Part shown: positions 6,457 to 13,631 of the stretch, piece by piece
How the letters are laid out: each line of letters begins with the position of its first letter
How positions within the stretch are numbered: position 1 is the first letter of the stretch
NCBI GenBank assembly: GCA_945787425.1
Contig: CALZHO010000007.1
Location: 1-14,441, forward strand
From: an uncultured Bacteroidales bacterium
GTDB lineage: Bacteria > Bacteroidota > Bacteroidia > Bacteroidales > Paludibacteraceae
Reading direction: 5' to 3'
DNA length: 14,441 bases
The notes under the pieces: generated by a model
The model's database searches: none
Told to the model about the DNA's origin: nothing
The model's input: only the letters and a program-made list of their open reading frames with translations
Translations under genes and position numbers: made by a program

Positions 6457-8475
6457 ATGATACCTCGCGAAACCATTGATAGAATATTCTCCGCAGCTCG
6501 CATCGAAGATGTGGTAGGCGACTATGTATCGCTCAAGAAACGCGGTGCCAATCTGATTGGCCTCTGCCCCTTCCACGATGAGAAGACGGGCTCTTTCACC
6601 GTCTCGCCCAGCAAAGGTATCTTCAAATGTTTTGGTTGCGGCAAGGCAGGCCACTCCGTGGGTTTCATCATGGAGATTGAGCAATGCTCCTATATAGAGG
6701 CTATTCGCCAACTGGCAAAGAAATACCATATTGAGATAGAAGAACGCGAGCTCACCGCTGAAGAAAAGCAGAAGCAAGACGATCGCGAGTCGATGTTCAT
6801 TGTCAATGAGTTTGCCAACAAATGGTTTCACGAGCAACTGTGGAACACCCCCGAAGGCACAGCCGTGGCGATGAGCTACCTGCGCCAACGCGGACTGCGT
6901 GAGGATATTATTCGCAAGTTCCAAATAGGGTATTCCCCCGAAAAAGCCGCCCTCTGGGATGTGGCTAAGAAGAAAGGTTTCCAAGAGAAATACCTGCTCA
7001 ACGACTCGCAAAATGCACCATACATTGGCACAGGTGTCTGCGGCAAGAGCGAGAACGGTAAACTCTATGACCGCTTCCGCGGACGCGTGATGTTCCCATT
7101 CTTGTCGGTCAGTGGCAAAGTGGTGGGTTTCTCAGGTCGCTTGATGGTCAAGAACGACAAGGTGGGTAAGTATGTCAATTCGCCAACCTCGCTCATCTAC
7201 GAGAAGCATAACGAACTCTTTGGACTCTATCAAGCCAAGCAAGCCATATCCAAAAACAACAGTTGCTACCTCGTGGAGGGACAGATGGATGTTATTCAAC
7301 TGGTGCAATCGGGCATAGAGAACGTCGTAGCATCTGGCGGTACGGCTCTGACCATTAACCAGATACGCCTCATTCATCGTTTCACAGAGAACATCATTCT
7401 GCTCTACGATGGCGACAAAGCAGGTATCAAAGCTGCCTTGCGCGGTATAGATATGATGCTGGAGGAAGGTATCAATGTGCGCATCATATTACTCCCTGAG
7501 GGAGAGGACCCCGACAGCTTCGCTAAGAGCCATAACGCCTCCGACCTCAAGGAGTTCTTGGACAATAACCAACATGATTTTATCCGCTTCAAGACCCAAC
7601 TGCTGATGGAGGACGCGCAAAACGACCCCTCTAAACGCTCGGAGATGATTCTGCAAATCGTGCGCTCGATAGCCGTTATTCCTGATATTATCAAACGACA
7701 AGTATATATCAAAGATACAGCCACTCTGCTCTCCATGCCCGAAGATGTACTGACGCGCAAAGTGAATGAGATACGCAAGAAGGAGGCAGAAGAACGCAAG
7801 AAACGAAAAGAAACAGAGCAACGCCAAACAGACAATAGTCAGGCAGAGACACAGCCAGACACGCCTACTATCACTGCCGCCATGGAGCAACGCGAAGAGC
7901 AACACCTTACACACAAAGAGCGCAATATTCTCAATCTCATACAGGTGCTCATACGCTATGGCGAACGAGTACTCTATCAAACGGAAGACCAAATCATCAC
8001 TACGGGGGAATACATCATCTCCGAGATGAAGAATGATAGCATCGATATTGCCAACCCGCTATTTCAGCAGGTGATTGATGAATATATCGCCAACTACCAG
8101 ACGCCTAACTTCGTGGCTTCGGTGTTTTTCCAGCACCACCCTGACACCCATATTAGCCAACTGGCGGTGGACATGATTGCCGACAAATACCAACTCAGCC
8201 GTATGTATAGCAAACGTAGTATCTCTGAGAATGTGGTTCAAGAAGTGCAGCAAGACGAAACTACCATTCTGCCCGAATTGGTACAGCGCCTGCTATTGGA
8301 ACTTAAATACACCGTTGTGGATGAACGTATTGATAGCATGCAACGTCTTCTCAAAGAGGCGCAAAACAATAATGATTGGCAACTCATCACAGCCATTCTG
8401 GAGCAGCAACCCCAACTGATGGAAATTCGCCAACAACTCTGTCGCGCACTTGGCAACCGTGTTATCGTCAGATAA
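6457..8475 (+). CDS. dnaG: DNA primase DnaG
   Basis: DnaG makes the RNA primers for lagging-strand synthesis and works with the replicative helicase DnaB. The 672-residue product has the three expected parts. The zinc-binding domain has C37, H40, C58 and C61. The catalytic core has the RFRGRVMFP motif (206-214) and a TOPRIM fold with VEGQMD (E274 as the conserved acidic residue), YDGDKAG (D318, D320) and DPDSF (351-355). A charged linker rich in Lys, Glu and Gln (about 430-480) leads to the C-terminal helicase-binding domain. The protein is complete and all key residues are present. The start at 6457 gives the usual MIPRETIDRI opening. The 41-bp gap upstream is mostly a heptamer array, with no Shine-Dalgarno sequence. 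No rpoD or rpsU neighbour is present. Confidence 0.97.
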   Translation: MIPRETIDRIFSAARIEDVVGDYVSLKKRGANLIGLCPFHDEKTGSFTVSPSKGIFKCFGCGKAGHSVGFIMEIEQCSYIEAIRQLAKKYHIEIEERELTAEEKQKQDDRESMFIVNEFANKWFHEQLWNTPEGTAVAMSYLRQRGLREDIIRKFQIGYSPEKAALWDVAKKKGFQEKYLLNDSQNAPYIGTGVCGKSENGKLYDRFRGRVMFPFLSVSGKVVGFSGRLMVKNDKVGKYVNSPTSLIYEKHNELFGLYQAKQAISKNNSCYLVEGQMDVIQLVQSGIENVVASGGTALTINQIRLIHRFTENIILLYDGDKAGIKAALRGIDMMLEEGINVRIILLPEGEDPDSFAKSHNASDLKEFLDNNQHDFIRFKTQLLMEDAQNDPSKRSEMILQIVRSIAVIPDIIKRQVYIKDTATLLSMPEDVLTRKVNEIRKKEAEERKKRKETEQRQTDNSQAETQPDTPTITAAMEQREEQHLTHKERNILNLIQVLIRYGERVLYQTEDQIITTGEYIISEMKNDSIDIANPLFQQVIDEYIANYQTPNFVASVFFQHHPDTHISQLAVDMIADKYQLSRMYSKRSISENVVQEVQQDETTILPELVQRLLLELKYTVVDERIDSMQRLLKEAQNNNDWQLITAILEQQPQLMEIRQQLCRALGNRVIVR

Positions 8476-8490
8476 CCCATTCCTTTACCA

Positions 8491-8553
8491 TCTACACCAC
8501 TCTAAACAATTCTACACCACTCTAAACAACTCTAAACAACTCTACCCCACTCT
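8491..8553 (+). repeat. Decanucleotide tandem repeat running into the radical SAM gene start (6 units)
   Basis: Six consecutive 10-bp units occupy 8491-8550: TCTACACCAC twice, TCTAAACAAC twice, TCTAAACAAT, and TCTACCCCAC. A seventh begins TCTATG, so the ATG start codon at 8554 is formed at the position where other units read TCTA. The array takes up nearly the whole gap after dnaG (8476-8553). The same unit family recurs at 10271 and 14313. Confidence 0.95.
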
Positions 8554-9315
8554 ATGCTCTTCGACTCTATCGTATATGGCCCTATCCGTTCGCGCCGCTT
8601 GGGCGTGTCCTTGGGAATGAACCTCATGCCCACCACTGCCAAACTCTGCACGTTTGATTGCGTGTATTGCGAATGTGGATGGAATCAGCCCATCTCGCAT
8701 CCTATCCTTCCCACCCGCGAACAAGTGCGCGAGGCACTCGCCTCTCGCCTTATCGCCTTATCGCCTAATAGTCTTGATGTCATCACTTTCAGTGGCAATG
8801 GCGAACCCACCCTGCACCCTGATTTCTTGGGTATCATTGAGGACACTTGCGCCCTGCGCGACCAATACCATCCACAAGCCAAGATTTCGGTACTCAGCAA
8901 CTCTACCCAACTCGGGCGACCAGATGTGCTGGAAGCCTTGCACCTATGCGATAATCGCATCTTGAAACTGGACTCTGCCATCGATGCCACCATGCGCCTG
9001 ATTGACAAGCCCGTCAATCCCAATCTAACCGTAGAGCAGATTGCACAATGGTTGGCATTGTTTGATGGCGATTTCACGTTGCAGACCTGCTTCCTGCGTG
9101 GTGAATACTGTGGGCAAACAATCGACAACACCACCAGCGAAGAACTCAACGCTTGGTACGCTATGGTGGACCGATTACACCCCAAGCAGGTCATGATCTA
9201 TGTCATTGACCGCGCTACACCGCTACAAACATTATCCAAAGTGCCTGCCCACGAGATGGAAGCCATAGCTGCTCCTCTGCGAGAAAAAGGTATAGATGTT
9301 ATTGTCAGCGCATGA
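8554..9315 (+). CDS. Radical SAM protein, COG0731-type (Fe-S oxidoreductase related to TYW1)
   Basis: The 253-residue product is a radical SAM enzyme. C32, C36 and C39 form the CxxxCxxC site for the 4Fe-4S cluster that cleaves S-adenosylmethionine, and GNGEP (81-85) is the GGE-like SAM-binding motif. The opening GPIRSRRLGVSLGMN fits the COG0731 group, known members of which resemble the wybutosine enzyme TYW1. The substrate here is unknown, and tRNA modification is only a possibility. C41 follows the cluster motif closely and is an extra cysteine. Residues 63-72 (ASRLIALSPN) are encoded by 7/8-bp repeat units. The start codon sits in the last unit of a 10-bp tandem repeat. The TGA stop overlaps the next ATG by four bases (ATGA), so translation is probably coupled to the glycosyltransferase. 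Confidence 0.88.
   Translation: MLFDSIVYGPIRSRRLGVSLGMNLMPTTAKLCTFDCVYCECGWNQPISHPILPTREQVREALASRLIALSPNSLDVITFSGNGEPTLHPDFLGIIEDTCALRDQYHPQAKISVLSNSTQLGRPDVLEALHLCDNRILKLDSAIDATMRLIDKPVNPNLTVEQIAQWLALFDGDFTLQTCFLRGEYCGQTIDNTTSEELNAWYAMVDRLHPKQVMIYVIDRATPLQTLSKVPAHEMEAIAAPLREKGIDVIVSA
8741..8769 (+). repeat. Heptamer/octamer repeat inside the radical SAM gene
   Basis: CC recurs at 8741, 8748, 8756 and 8764 (spacing 7, 8, 8), with the unit CCTTATCG twice. It encodes residues 63-72, between the cluster-binding region and the GNGEP motif. The 15 bp GCCTCTCGCCTTATC (8740-8754) recur exactly at 12690-12704, in the gap between deoC and the NfnAB fusion. Confidence 0.7.
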
Positions 9316-10295
9316 AAATTCTGATTGCACCGCTCAACTGGGGACTGGGTCATGCCACCCGTTGTATCCCGCTTATCCGCCACTATCTGGCAGCAGGCGA
9401 TGAAGTAGTGTTGGGTGGAGATGGTGAGAGTATTCTGTTGCTTCGCCAAACTTTTCCCACGTTGCGTGTCATAGATCTACCTTCGCTGGAACTGCGCTAT
9501 ACCGATAATGCTCAGCAGCGCGGTTTTTATCTGCGCGCCATACCCGCACTCATACGCTTCACTATAGCCGATTACTACTACCTTCGCCAGCAGTTGGCGA
9601 TCGAACACTTCGATTTGGTCATCTCCGATAATCGCTTTGGGCTCTTCTCGCGCCAGACGCGCTGTGTGTATATGACGCACCAGCTCTATGTGCAATTGCC
9701 TAAGCGCTTGAGGGTATTCCAACCCCTCGCGCGCGCATTGCACGCGTGTATATATAAGAGGTATAACGAAGTATGGGTACCCGATTATGCTGACCCTATA
9801 AATAACCTTGCAGGTGCATTGGCACATGGTCATCGCTTTGACCAACAAGCCAAGTATATTGGTCCGCTATCGCGGTTCAGCCATTTGGAAGCCAAAAGCC
9901 AGAATCCGGAAGAATGGACTGGTGTCCAGAAACCAGAAGCCAGTGCTCCAATCATCGCCATTCTGTCGGGATTAGAGCCCCAGCGCACACTGTTTGAGCA
10001 ATCGCTCATCGCCCGTTTTAAGGAGAGCACTGAGCCTGTCTTCATCGTGCGAGGCAAGATAGGTGGTCCAGCTACTGCTACGCAGATAGGTGCAGTCACG
10101 CTGGTGCCACATATGAACGATGAGCAGCTAATGCCGCTCATGCAGCAAGCAAAAAAAATAATCGTGCGTAGTGGCTACAGCACGATTATGGATTTATCTG
10201 TATTGGGATTGCTATGCAAAGCAGAGTTCCACCCTACTCCTGGGCAAAGCGAACAAGAATATCTCGCCACGCTACACCACTCTACACCACTCTAA
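9312..10295 (+). CDS. GT28/MurG-like glycosyltransferase, C-terminus replaced by repeat sequence
   Basis: The 327-residue product resembles the MurG-like glycosyltransferases (GT-B fold) found across Bacteroidota. The N-terminal lobe starts with APLNWGLGHATRCIPLI, with the glycine-rich loop that binds the donor or acceptor, and includes LVISDNRFG (102-110). The C-terminal lobe starts near IIAILSGLEPQRT and has the VRSGYSTIMDL and HPTPGQSEQEYLA motifs (near 285-319). Donor and acceptor are unknown. Right after QEYLA the protein ends in TLHHSTPL (320-327), encoded by a 10-bp repeat. Relatives normally continue with a further helix, so the C-terminus looks clipped. A 7-bp repeat encodes the linker between lobes (residues about 193-212). 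The ATG overlaps the stop of the radical SAM gene. The gene is convergent with the NfnAB fusion, 6 bp away. Confidence 0.82.
   Translation: MKILIAPLNWGLGHATRCIPLIRHYLAAGDEVVLGGDGESILLLRQTFPTLRVIDLPSLELRYTDNAQQRGFYLRAIPALIRFTIADYYYLRQQLAIEHFDLVISDNRFGLFSRQTRCVYMTHQLYVQLPKRLRVFQPLARALHACIYKRYNEVWVPDYADPINNLAGALAHGHRFDQQAKYIGPLSRFSHLEAKSQNPEEWTGVQKPEASAPIIAILSGLEPQRTLFEQSLIARFKESTEPVFIVRGKIGGPATATQIGAVTLVPHMNDEQLMPLMQQAKKIIVRSGYSTIMDLSVLGLLCKAEFHPTPGQSEQEYLATLHHSTPL
9892..9946 (+). repeat. Heptanucleotide repeat in the interdomain linker of the glycosyltransferase
   Basis: CC recurs at 9892, 9899 and 9906, and again at 9926, 9933 and 9940, with units such as CCAAAAG, CCAGAAA and CCAGAAG. The two groups are 20 bp apart, one base short of three units. 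It encodes residues 194-212 (KSQNPEEWTGVQKPEASAP), between the N- and C-terminal lobes of the GT-B fold. Confidence 0.75.
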
Positions 10296-10310
10296 ACACT
10301 TCTACACCAC
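10271..10310 (+). repeat. Decanucleotide repeat spanning the convergent gene ends (4 units)
   Basis: Four 10-bp units: GCTACACCAC, TCTACACCAC, TCTAAACACT and TCTACACCAC. The plus-strand TAA stop of the glycosyltransferase (10293-10295) lies in the third unit. The minus-strand TAG stop of the NfnAB fusion (10304-10302) lies in the fourth. The array also encodes the last residues of both proteins. No stem-loop terminator is visible here. Confidence 0.92.
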
Positions 10311-12668
10311 CCCACTCTCAATCAGGTACTCATCCATTGCCTTTGCTGCTTTGCGACCATCCGACATAGCAAGGATGACAGTTGCACCTCCACGAACAAT
10401 ATCGCCTCCTGCAAAAAGCATTGGCAATGATGACTGCATCTGCTCATTGACTACTATCGTTCCTTTCTTTGATATTTCTAATCCTGCCACCGTGGATGGA
10501 ATCAATGGGTTTGGACTCACGCCCACGCTCACGATAACCAGGTCCACAGGCAGTGTCACCGTCTTTCCTTCCACCGCTACAGGGCTTCTGCGTCCTGACT
10601 CATCGGGCTCGCCCAAGGTCATTACTTGCAGTACGGCTTCTGCTACGCGTCCTTGTTCAGAAGCGTGATACTCGATTGGGTTGTGCAGGGTCATAAACTC
10701 TACGCCCTCTTCTTTGGCATGTCGCACCTCTTCCACGCGGGCAGGCATCTCCTCTTCGCTACGGCGATACACGATGATAGCACGCTGTGCACCCAATCGT
10801 TTGGCTGTACGCACGGCATCCATAGCGGTATTTCCGCCACCCACCACCATCACGGTTTTCGCACGTAGCAATGGCGTATCATTATCTTGTGCAGCAGCCC
10901 CCATGAGGTTCACACGCGTGAGGTACTCATTGCAGGACATCACGCCATTGAGGTTCTCGCCAGGGATATTCATGAAGCGTGGCAATCCAGCACCACTGCC
11001 TACAAAGATACCTTTGAATCCTTGTGCCTGCAGGTCCTCTATGGTCAGTGTCTTACCAATAATCGTATCGCACTGGAACGTCACACCCAATCGGCGCAAG
11101 CCCTCTATCTCGCGATCTACGACAGCGTTAGGCAAACGGAATTCTGGAATACCATAGCGTAATACGCCACCCACTTCGTGTAGAGCCTCGAAGACGGTCA
11201 CTTGGTAACCCAACTTAGCCATATCGCCTGCAAAAGCCAATCCCGCAGGACCACTACCCACCACCGCTATTTTGTTCTCTTCGCTCACGTTAACGGCTTC
11301 GCGTGGGTGGTTGGCTTCGCTCACGTTGGTGGCAGAGGCGTTAGCAGCCGTATAATCCGCCACAAAACGTTCCAGATAACCAATAGCCACAGGTTCGTGT
11401 CCCATCTTCACATGGATACATTGCGCCTCGCATTGTTTCTCTTGTGGGCACACGCGTCCGCATACAGCAGGCAGCGTGCTGCTTTGTTGAATCACTTCCG
11501 CAGCACCTACCAGATTGCCCACCTCTACTTGCTTGATAAAACCAGGTATATTGATATTCACTGGGCAACCTGTCACGCAGGTGGGGTTTTTGCAATCCAA
11601 GCAGCGATGTGCCTCTGTGATGGCTTGCTCAAAGGTCAGACCTTGATTCACCTCTTTGTATAGCGATTGCACACGTACCTCAGGTGCCAGTTCTGGCATC
11701 TTCACACGTGGTATAGCCACACGCTCTTTGGCCTTGAGGTTCGCTTCGCTCACGTTGGTGGCTAAAGCGTTATGGGCTTCGCGTGGGCGATTCGCTTCGC
11801 TCGCGTCGGGGGCGGAAGCGTTATGAGTAGAGTCGTTGGTAGTAGAATCGTGGTGCTGATATACTTCGTAGGCATTTTTCTCCTCTGCGGTGTACTGGCG
11901 AAGACGGGAGAGCATCTCATCGAAATCCACTGCGTGGGCATCAAACTCTGGACCGTCCACACAAACGAATTTCGTTTTGCCACCCACCGTCACGCGACAC
12001 GCGCCGCACATGCCTGTACCGTCCACCATGATGGTGTTCAGACTGGCTTCGGTAGGAATATTGTATTTCTTGGTGGTCAGTGCCACAAACTTCATCATGA
12101 TAGCAGGACCGATAGTGATGCACTTGTCCACTTTCTCGCGTTGTATCACTTGCTCCACGCCCATAGTAACCAAGCCCTTCTGACCCATCGAACCATCATC
12201 GGTCATGATAATCAGTTCATCCGACACCGCAGCCAACTGCTCGCGTAGAATGATGAGTTCCGCTGTGCGGGCTGCCAGTACGGTGATAACGCGATTGCCA
12301 GCCTCCTTGAGTGCGCGTGCGATAGGCAACATCGGTGCGGCACCCACGCCACCGCAGGCACAGACCACTGTGCCGAAGTGCTTGATGGTGGTAGCTTTGC
12401 CCAATGGTCCTACCAAGTTTGCCACTTCATCGCCTGGCTCCAGTGCCACCAGTTTGGAACTACTCACACCCATGCGTTGCACCACCAGTGTGATGGTGCC
12501 GCGTTCCTTGTCGGCATCTGCAATAGTGAGTGGCATGCGCTCGCTATGTTTGTCCACGCGCACCATCACAAAGTGACCTGCGCGACGACTATTCGCAATC
12601 AGCGGAGCTTCTAATACCAGCTCCGCCACATTCTCAGAGAAGAATCGTTTTGATATAATCTTAGCCAT
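10302..12668 (-). CDS. Fused NfnA/NfnB-type flavoprotein (ferredoxin-NADP reductase-like subunit plus GltD-like subunit)
   Basis: The 788-residue fusion joins two subunits that are often separate. Residues 1-270 are the NfnA/SudB/PyrK-like part: an FAD site (RMPLTIAD, 44-51), an NAD site (CACGGVGAAPMLP) and a 2Fe-2S site with D216, C221, C224 and C236. Residues about 316-788 are the NfnB/GltD/SudA-like part: two 4Fe-4S sites (C356, C359, C364, C368 and C403, C407, C413, C417), an FAD Rossmann loop (VVGSGPAG, 469-476) and an NADPH Rossmann loop (VVGGGNTAMD, 608-617). The architecture fits NADH-dependent ferredoxin:NADP oxidoreductase, which balances NADH, NADPH and ferredoxin by electron bifurcation. 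Automated annotation often calls it DHOD subunit/glutamate synthase. Two linkers (283-315 and 443-464) hold copies of a 51-bp repeat module. The stop codon lies in a decamer repeat. The upstream neighbour is deoC. Confidence 0.93.
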   Translation of the reverse strand: MAKIISKRFFSENVAELVLEAPLIANSRRAGHFVMVRVDKHSERMPLTIADADKERGTITLVVQRMGVSSSKLVALEPGDEVANLVGPLGKATTIKHFGTVVCACGGVGAAPMLPIARALKEAGNRVITVLAARTAELIILREQLAAVSDELIIMTDDGSMGQKGLVTMGVEQVIQREKVDKCITIGPAIMMKFVALTTKKYNIPTEASLNTIMVDGTGMCGACRVTVGGKTKFVCVDGPEFDAHAVDFDEMLSRLRQYTAEEKNAYEVYQHHDSTTNDSTHNASAPDASEANRPREAHNALATNVSEANLKAKERVAIPRVKMPELAPEVRVQSLYKEVNQGLTFEQAITEAHRCLDCKNPTCVTGCPVNINIPGFIKQVEVGNLVGAAEVIQQSSTLPAVCGRVCPQEKQCEAQCIHVKMGHEPVAIGYLERFVADYTAANASATNVSEANHPREAVNVSEENKIAVVGSGPAGLAFAGDMAKLGYQVTVFEALHEVGGVLRYGIPEFRLPNAVVDREIEGLRRLGVTFQCDTIIGKTLTIEDLQAQGFKGIFVGSGAGLPRFMNIPGENLNGVMSCNEYLTRVNLMGAAAQDNDTPLLRAKTVMVVGGGNTAMDAVRTAKRLGAQRAIIVYRRSEEEMPARVEEVRHAKEEGVEFMTLHNPIEYHASEQGRVAEAVLQVMTLGEPDESGRRSPVAVEGKTVTLPVDLVIVSVGVSPNPLIPSTVAGLEISKKGTIVVNEQMQSSLPMLFAGGDIVRGGATVILAMSDGRKAAKAMDEYLIESGVV
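11277..11342 (-). repeat. 51-bp/17-residue module copy in the second linker of the NfnAB fusion
   Basis: Residues 443-459 read NASATNVSEANHPREAV, followed by a partial second copy NVSEE (460-464). They sit between the 4Fe-4S domain and the FAD Rossmann loop that starts with KIAVVG at 466. The module matches the two copies in the first linker (11724-11822) in protein and DNA; CGCTTCGCTCACGTTGGTGG occurs in both linkers apart from its first base. Confidence 0.8.
11724..11822 (-). repeat. Two tandem 51-bp/17-residue modules in the fusion linker of the NfnAB protein
   Basis: Residues 283-299 (NASAPDASEANRPREAH) and 300-315 (NALATNVSEANLKAKE) are two copies of one module with a 51-bp period, shown by TTCGCTTCGCT at 11740 and again at 11791. 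They fill the joint between the NfnA-like and NfnB-like parts. The stretch is richer in G+C than the genes around it. Confidence 0.82.
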
Positions 12669-12676
12669 AATCCGTG

Positions 12677-12710
12677 CCTATAACCTTTAGCCTCTCGCCT
12701 TATCTCCTAA
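12677..12710 (+). repeat. Heptamer array between deoC and the NfnAB fusion
   Basis: CC recurs on the plus strand at 12677, 12684, 12691, 12698 and 12706 (spacing 7, 7, 7, 8), with units CCTATAA, CCTTTAG, CCTCTCG and CCTTATC. It fills most of the 38-bp gap and reaches into the deoC stop codon (12709-12707). On the coding strand of the fusion it is purine-rich, the opposite sense to the arrays before dnaG and deoC. Confidence 0.75.
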
Positions 12711-13585
12711 AAGTATTTCACCTCCTCGCCCATGATACTCGTGAGCAAGTTGTTTGCCAAGCGACTTGCGCCGAAGCGGAAGGACTGATTATTGAGCCAT
12801 TCTTCGCCCAAAATCTCTTTGACCAAGGTATAGTGTTGCACTGCCTCATCGGTGGTGCTGACGCCCCCCGCTGGCTTGTAGCAAACCTTTTGTCCGGTCT
12901 TAGCTTGCCAATCCTTGATGGCATGGCACATGATATAGGTAGCTTCGGGTGTTGCATTCACGGCAATCTTGCCTGTAGATGTCTTAATGAAGTCTGCTCC
13001 CGCAGCCATCGCCAAGATACTGGCTTTGTAGATGTTCTCTGCTGTTTTCAATGCGCCTGTTTCGAGGATTACTTTCAGGTGTGCATCGCGAATAGCGGCT
13101 TTGATTTCGGAGATCTCATCAACTACTTCTTGGTAGTTTCCTTCGAGGAATTTGCCGATAGAGATGACGATGTCAATCTCTGTTGCGCCTGCGGCCACAG
13201 CCATAGCGGCTTCTGCCACTTTCACCTCGAGGAATGTTTGTGATGCAGGGAATCCCGCAGCCACTGCGGCGATACCGATAGGTTCGGTCAGCACCTCGCG
13301 CACTGTTTCTACCAAAGCGGGATACACGCAGATCGCTGCCACGTTGGGTACGCCAGGGAAGTGACCATCAAAGTCATTCACTTTTTGCGCCATTGTAGCC
13401 ACTTTCTCGGTGGTGTCATCGCCATTGAGGGTGGTGAGATCTATCTGATGAAGGCATTGCATCCACACTTCGCGGGTATTGTTTTCCTCTGTATGTTTTG
13501 CCAGTATGTCGGCAGTATTCTTCTTGACTAACTCATCAGTGAGTACGCAGGGATATTCTGCGAATAGTGATTCAAATTTATCCAT
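12707..13585 (-). CDS. deoC: Deoxyribose-phosphate aldolase
   Basis: DeoC splits 2-deoxyribose 5-phosphate into glyceraldehyde 3-phosphate and acetaldehyde, allowing growth on deoxynucleosides. The 292-residue product is a class I TIM-barrel aldolase with the expected residues: K201 in FIKTSTGK forms the Schiff base, K237 in CYKPAGG is the second lysine, and D138 in EIDIVIS matches the catalytic aspartate. A C-terminal tyrosine (Y291), which reaches the active site in relatives, is kept. The N-terminal region is longer than in E. coli DeoC, which I believe is common in Bacteroidota. The ATG at 13585 gives a natural start. No other deo gene lies in the window, so its grouping with psd and the NfnAB fusion seems to reflect chromosomal position rather than a pathway. 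Confidence 0.96.
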   Translation of the reverse strand: MDKFESLFAEYPCVLTDELVKKNTADILAKHTEENNTREVWMQCLHQIDLTTLNGDDTTEKVATMAQKVNDFDGHFPGVPNVAAICVYPALVETVREVLTEPIGIAAVAAGFPASQTFLEVKVAEAAMAVAAGATEIDIVISIGKFLEGNYQEVVDEISEIKAAIRDAHLKVILETGALKTAENIYKASILAMAAGADFIKTSTGKIAVNATPEATYIMCHAIKDWQAKTGQKVCYKPAGGVSTTDEAVQHYTLVKEILGEEWLNNQSFRFGASRLANNLLTSIMGEEVKYF

Positions 13586-13623
13586 AGTTCGTTTGTTTTA
13601 CGTGTAAAGTTTATCGTGTAAAG
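13586..13623 (-). repeat. Heptamer array (14-bp direct repeat) before the deoC start
   Basis: On the minus strand CTTTACACG occurs at 13623-13615 and 13609-13601, a 14-bp period equal to two 7-bp units. Units read CTTTACA, CGATAAA, CTTTACA, CGTAAAA and CAAACGA, then ACT and the ATG of deoC. It resembles the array before dnaG, which also contains CTTTA and ATAAACTTTA. Confidence 0.7.
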
Positions 13624-13631
13624 GCAGGGAT

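Noticed and set aside
6427..7011. 194-codon open frame on the minus strand
   Set aside because: It lies opposite the zinc-finger region of dnaG, which is clearly coding on the plus strand. No family resemblance was seen.
8491..8553. CRISPR-like array
   Set aside because: Units are 10 bp and contiguous, with no spacers and no cas gene in the window. The same holds for the arrays at 10271 and 14313.
8685..9194. 169-codon open frame on the minus strand
   Set aside because: It is opposite the radical SAM gene, whose plus-strand motifs are unambiguous. The minus-strand product is rich in Ser and Arg, as expected for a shadow frame.
10296..10301. Bidirectional terminator between the convergent genes
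   Set aside because: Only 6 bp separate the stop codons, and the surrounding decamers do not form an inverted repeat with a U-tract.
10302..12668. Annotation as dihydroorotate dehydrogenase electron-transfer subunit plus glutamate synthase
   Set aside because: No pyrD or gltB partner is adjacent, and the domain order and cluster sites fit the NfnA-NfnB arrangement better. A role with distant partners cannot be fully excluded.
12669..12706. Shine-Dalgarno sequence for the NfnAB fusion
   Set aside because: The minus strand contains AGGAG, but about 30 bp before the ATG, too far for ribosome binding, and it belongs to the heptamer array.
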